In this document: piece after piece, positions 63,107 through 64,000 of the stretch
Numbering within the stretch: the first letter of the stretch is position 1
Layout of the letters: every line of letters starts with the position of its first letter
Assembly (NCBI GenBank): GCA_913057175.1
Contig: CAJXNP010000006.1
Location: 248,001-312,000 of the forward strand
From: an uncultured Cytophagales bacterium
GTDB taxonomy: Bacteria; Bacteroidota; Bacteroidia; Cytophagales; Cyclobacteriaceae
Reading direction: 5' to 3'
DNA: 64,000 nucleotides
Program-made: the position numbers and the translations under genes
Notes under the pieces: model-generated
What the model was told of the DNA's origin: nothing
Seen by the model: only the letters and a program-made list of their open reading frames with translations
Databases searched by the model: none

Positions 63107-63268
63107 TCATTTTTCTTTAATGATTTTATCTGCTGCACAGCTGCACAGCCATGCTTCGGGACTTTCTGCAATTAAGTAGGCGCCGGAATCATGCGGAGCT
63201 TTCTTTAGTGAGGCAGGTATTCCCGCTTCTGAGCCCTCTGACAGGATTTTTACCCTGTTTGCCAAATA
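63107..63268 (-). pseudogene. Gene-end remnant of unknown family
   Basis: A 53-codon minus-strand frame, open after a TGA and ending at 63107, reads YLANRVKILSEGSEAGIPAS, then LKKAPHDSGAYLIAESPEAW and LCSCAADKIIKEK. It has no start codon near its upstream end. Its even composition is protein-like rather than random, suggesting the C-terminus of a deleted gene. I do not recognise it. Confidence 0.35.
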
Positions 63269-63322
63269 TCATGTTAATACGGTTTGTCAGGGAAGGCATG
63301 AAGTATCCATGCTTTGCAGGAT

Positions 63323-63441
63323 GATGTTCTGGACGATGCCATCAAAATTGGAGATTTCGGAACGGAAGACTTGATGAAAGAATTTGTCAAAGGTCTGGAA
63401 AAAAATATTGGATGTTGAACAGTTTTTTTATACTGGTTTAG
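63323..63441 (+). pseudogene. Dps C-terminal remnant
   Basis: The plus-strand frame DVLDDAIKIGDFGTEDLMKE then FVKGLEKN matches the intact Dps end HVLDNAIEIGDSGTEDMMKK then FIKGLEKH. After this a one-base deletion shifts frame, although the nucleotides still match through the stop (ttggatg-tgaacagttttt). Nucleotide identity is roughly 78 percent by eye with mostly silent changes, so it is an old paralogue tail, not a recent copy. Confidence 0.8.
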
Positions 63442-63496
63442 GGATGATAATTTTAGGTTGAACAAAAACTTATGGTTTTCAAAAATCCCAATCCCT

Positions 63497-63565
63497 ATCC
63501 AAGCTGATATACCCTTAGGTAAGCTGGTTCTGGCAGGCTTCCTCCGGGTATATCAACACTTGGAT
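63497..63565. repeat. Inverted repeat next to the RND gene end
   Basis: Arms atccaagctgatataccc (63497-63514) and gggtatatcaacacttggat (63546-63565) match in inverted order with two small differences. It lies 33 bp past the RND gene stop on the minus strand; terminator or palindromic element. Confidence 0.6.
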
Positions 63566-63597
63566 ATGGCTGGTTTAACTAAACAATCTATTAATTA

Positions 63598-64000
63598 TCA
63601 TGAAAAAGCATGTTCGGGTACAAGATGCCCGTTGGATTTTTGTTGTTTTTGCAGGACTTCATCTGCCTCACTTGGCATGTCATCCAACGGAGTATCATCT
63701 ATTTCTATTTCCTTGGCTTTGTCCATTCCGAATTTCGCCAGTATACGGTCAAACACATAATAGATCAATGGCACTACAATAAGCGTCAGAAACATGGAAC
63801 TGCTCAATCCTCCGATCAGTACCCACCCCAATGCGTTTTTCCATTCAGCACCGGCGCCTCCTGCCATTGCAATGGGCATCATCCCGATTACCATGGCAAT
63901 GGTTGTCATTAAAATCGGCCGGAACCTTGTTCGTGTAGCCTGTATCAGGGCATCTTTTACTGCCAGTCCTTTCGCTTTAAGCTGATTGGTGAAGTCCACA
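63598..64000 (-). CDS. RND-family efflux pump inner-membrane protein, C-terminal part
   Basis: The last 133 residues of a larger gene that continues beyond the window. The phrases ATRTRFRPILMTTIAMVIGM, MPIAMAGGAGAEWKNALGWV and LIGGLSSSMFLTLIVVPLIY are the terminal two membrane helices of AcrB/HAE1-type pumps, with the hallmark TRFRPI loop. A charged cytoplasmic tail follows (FGMDKAKEIEIDDTPLDDMP). It would export drugs or bile-like compounds with MFP and OMF partners outside the window. Confidence 0.93.
   Translation of the reverse strand, partial: VDFTNQLKAKGLAVKDALIQATRTRFRPILMTTIAMVIGMMPIAMAGGAGAEWKNALGWVLIGGLSSSMFLTLIVVPLIYYVFDRILAKFGMDKAKEIEIDDTPLDDMPSEADEVLQKQQKSNGHLVPEHAFS

Noticed and set aside
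62530-63597. Intact gene in the gap before the RND pump
   Set aside because: Only a 53-codon fragment and a dps tail are protein-like; the rest is duplicated promoter and AT-rich sequence.

Overview
The window looks like a chromosome segment from a Bacteroidota bacterium, probably a Cytophagales-type free-living heterotroph. The evidence is two SusC/SusD pairs, a hybrid sensor kinase with a C-terminal AraC domain, lipoproteins with Bacteroidota-style signals, an OmpW/PF13568-like barrel, IS21 remains, AT-rich intergenic DNA and few strong Shine-Dalgarno sites. No rRNA, tRNA or CRISPR array was seen.

Layout. (1) 1-15758 is a carbohydrate-use region. A minus-strand operon carries SusC, SusD and a GH43/GH32-like propeller enzyme. 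Around it lie a GH31 glycosidase, a PL22-like oligogalacturonate lyase, a TreT-like GT4 enzyme, an AraC regulator and a vanadium haloperoxidase-like lipoprotein. A TPR protein runs off the left edge. (2) 15759-29550 is a mosaic accessory region. It starts with a CHAD-domain gene whose last 116 bp recur 11.6 kb downstream as an almost identical direct repeat (17106-17221 and 28812-28928). The bracketed segment holds a CoA-binding protein, a papain-like lipoprotein protease, an ECF sigma factor with a membrane-anchored TPR partner, a cysteine-rich lipoprotein, a TPR-CHAT protease, an IS21 remnant, a broken gene, an outer-membrane barrel, a RibD/DHFR-like protein and several families of nested palindromic repeats. 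(3) 29551-37892 has a TPR-type hybrid two-component regulator, a small secreted protein, a beta-helix lipoprotein and aconitase. (4) 38236-53668 is a stress/dormancy island: a HepT-like protein, a six-BON-domain lipoprotein, an ArsC-like protein without its cysteine, two Usp proteins, a small GNAT, an aldo/keto reductase, a baeRF (release-factor-like) protein, a CDF transporter, an M50-CBS protease, NDH-2, succinate-semialdehyde dehydrogenase, an SRPBCC protein, an FNT channel and Dps. (5) 53750-62529 is a second polysaccharide-use locus (SusC, SusD, FG-GAP/UnbV lipoprotein) preceded by a 193-bp tandem duplication that carries LacI-type operator-like palindromes. (6) The right edge holds gene debris, including a dps tail, and the C-terminus of an RND efflux pump.

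How the genes may work together. The two SusCD loci import glycans that periplasmic enzymes then trim. The sigma/TPR/CHAT/papain group has the topology of an envelope proteolytic signalling cascade: a CHAT domain and the TPR half of the presumed anti-sigma protein would both face the periplasm. The stress island combines iron sequestration, ion export, respiration bypass, universal stress proteins and a possible ribosome-associated baeRF factor. This suits survival of starvation or hypoxia. These system-level links are inference from gene order and topology.

The most striking non-genic signal is a set of palindromic elements of roughly 90-100 bp (33288, 38005, 57381, and a look-alike at 16104). 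In the three related copies one stem position differs but stays complementary (A-T, G-C, C-G). One copy has a second palindromic element inserted inside it.
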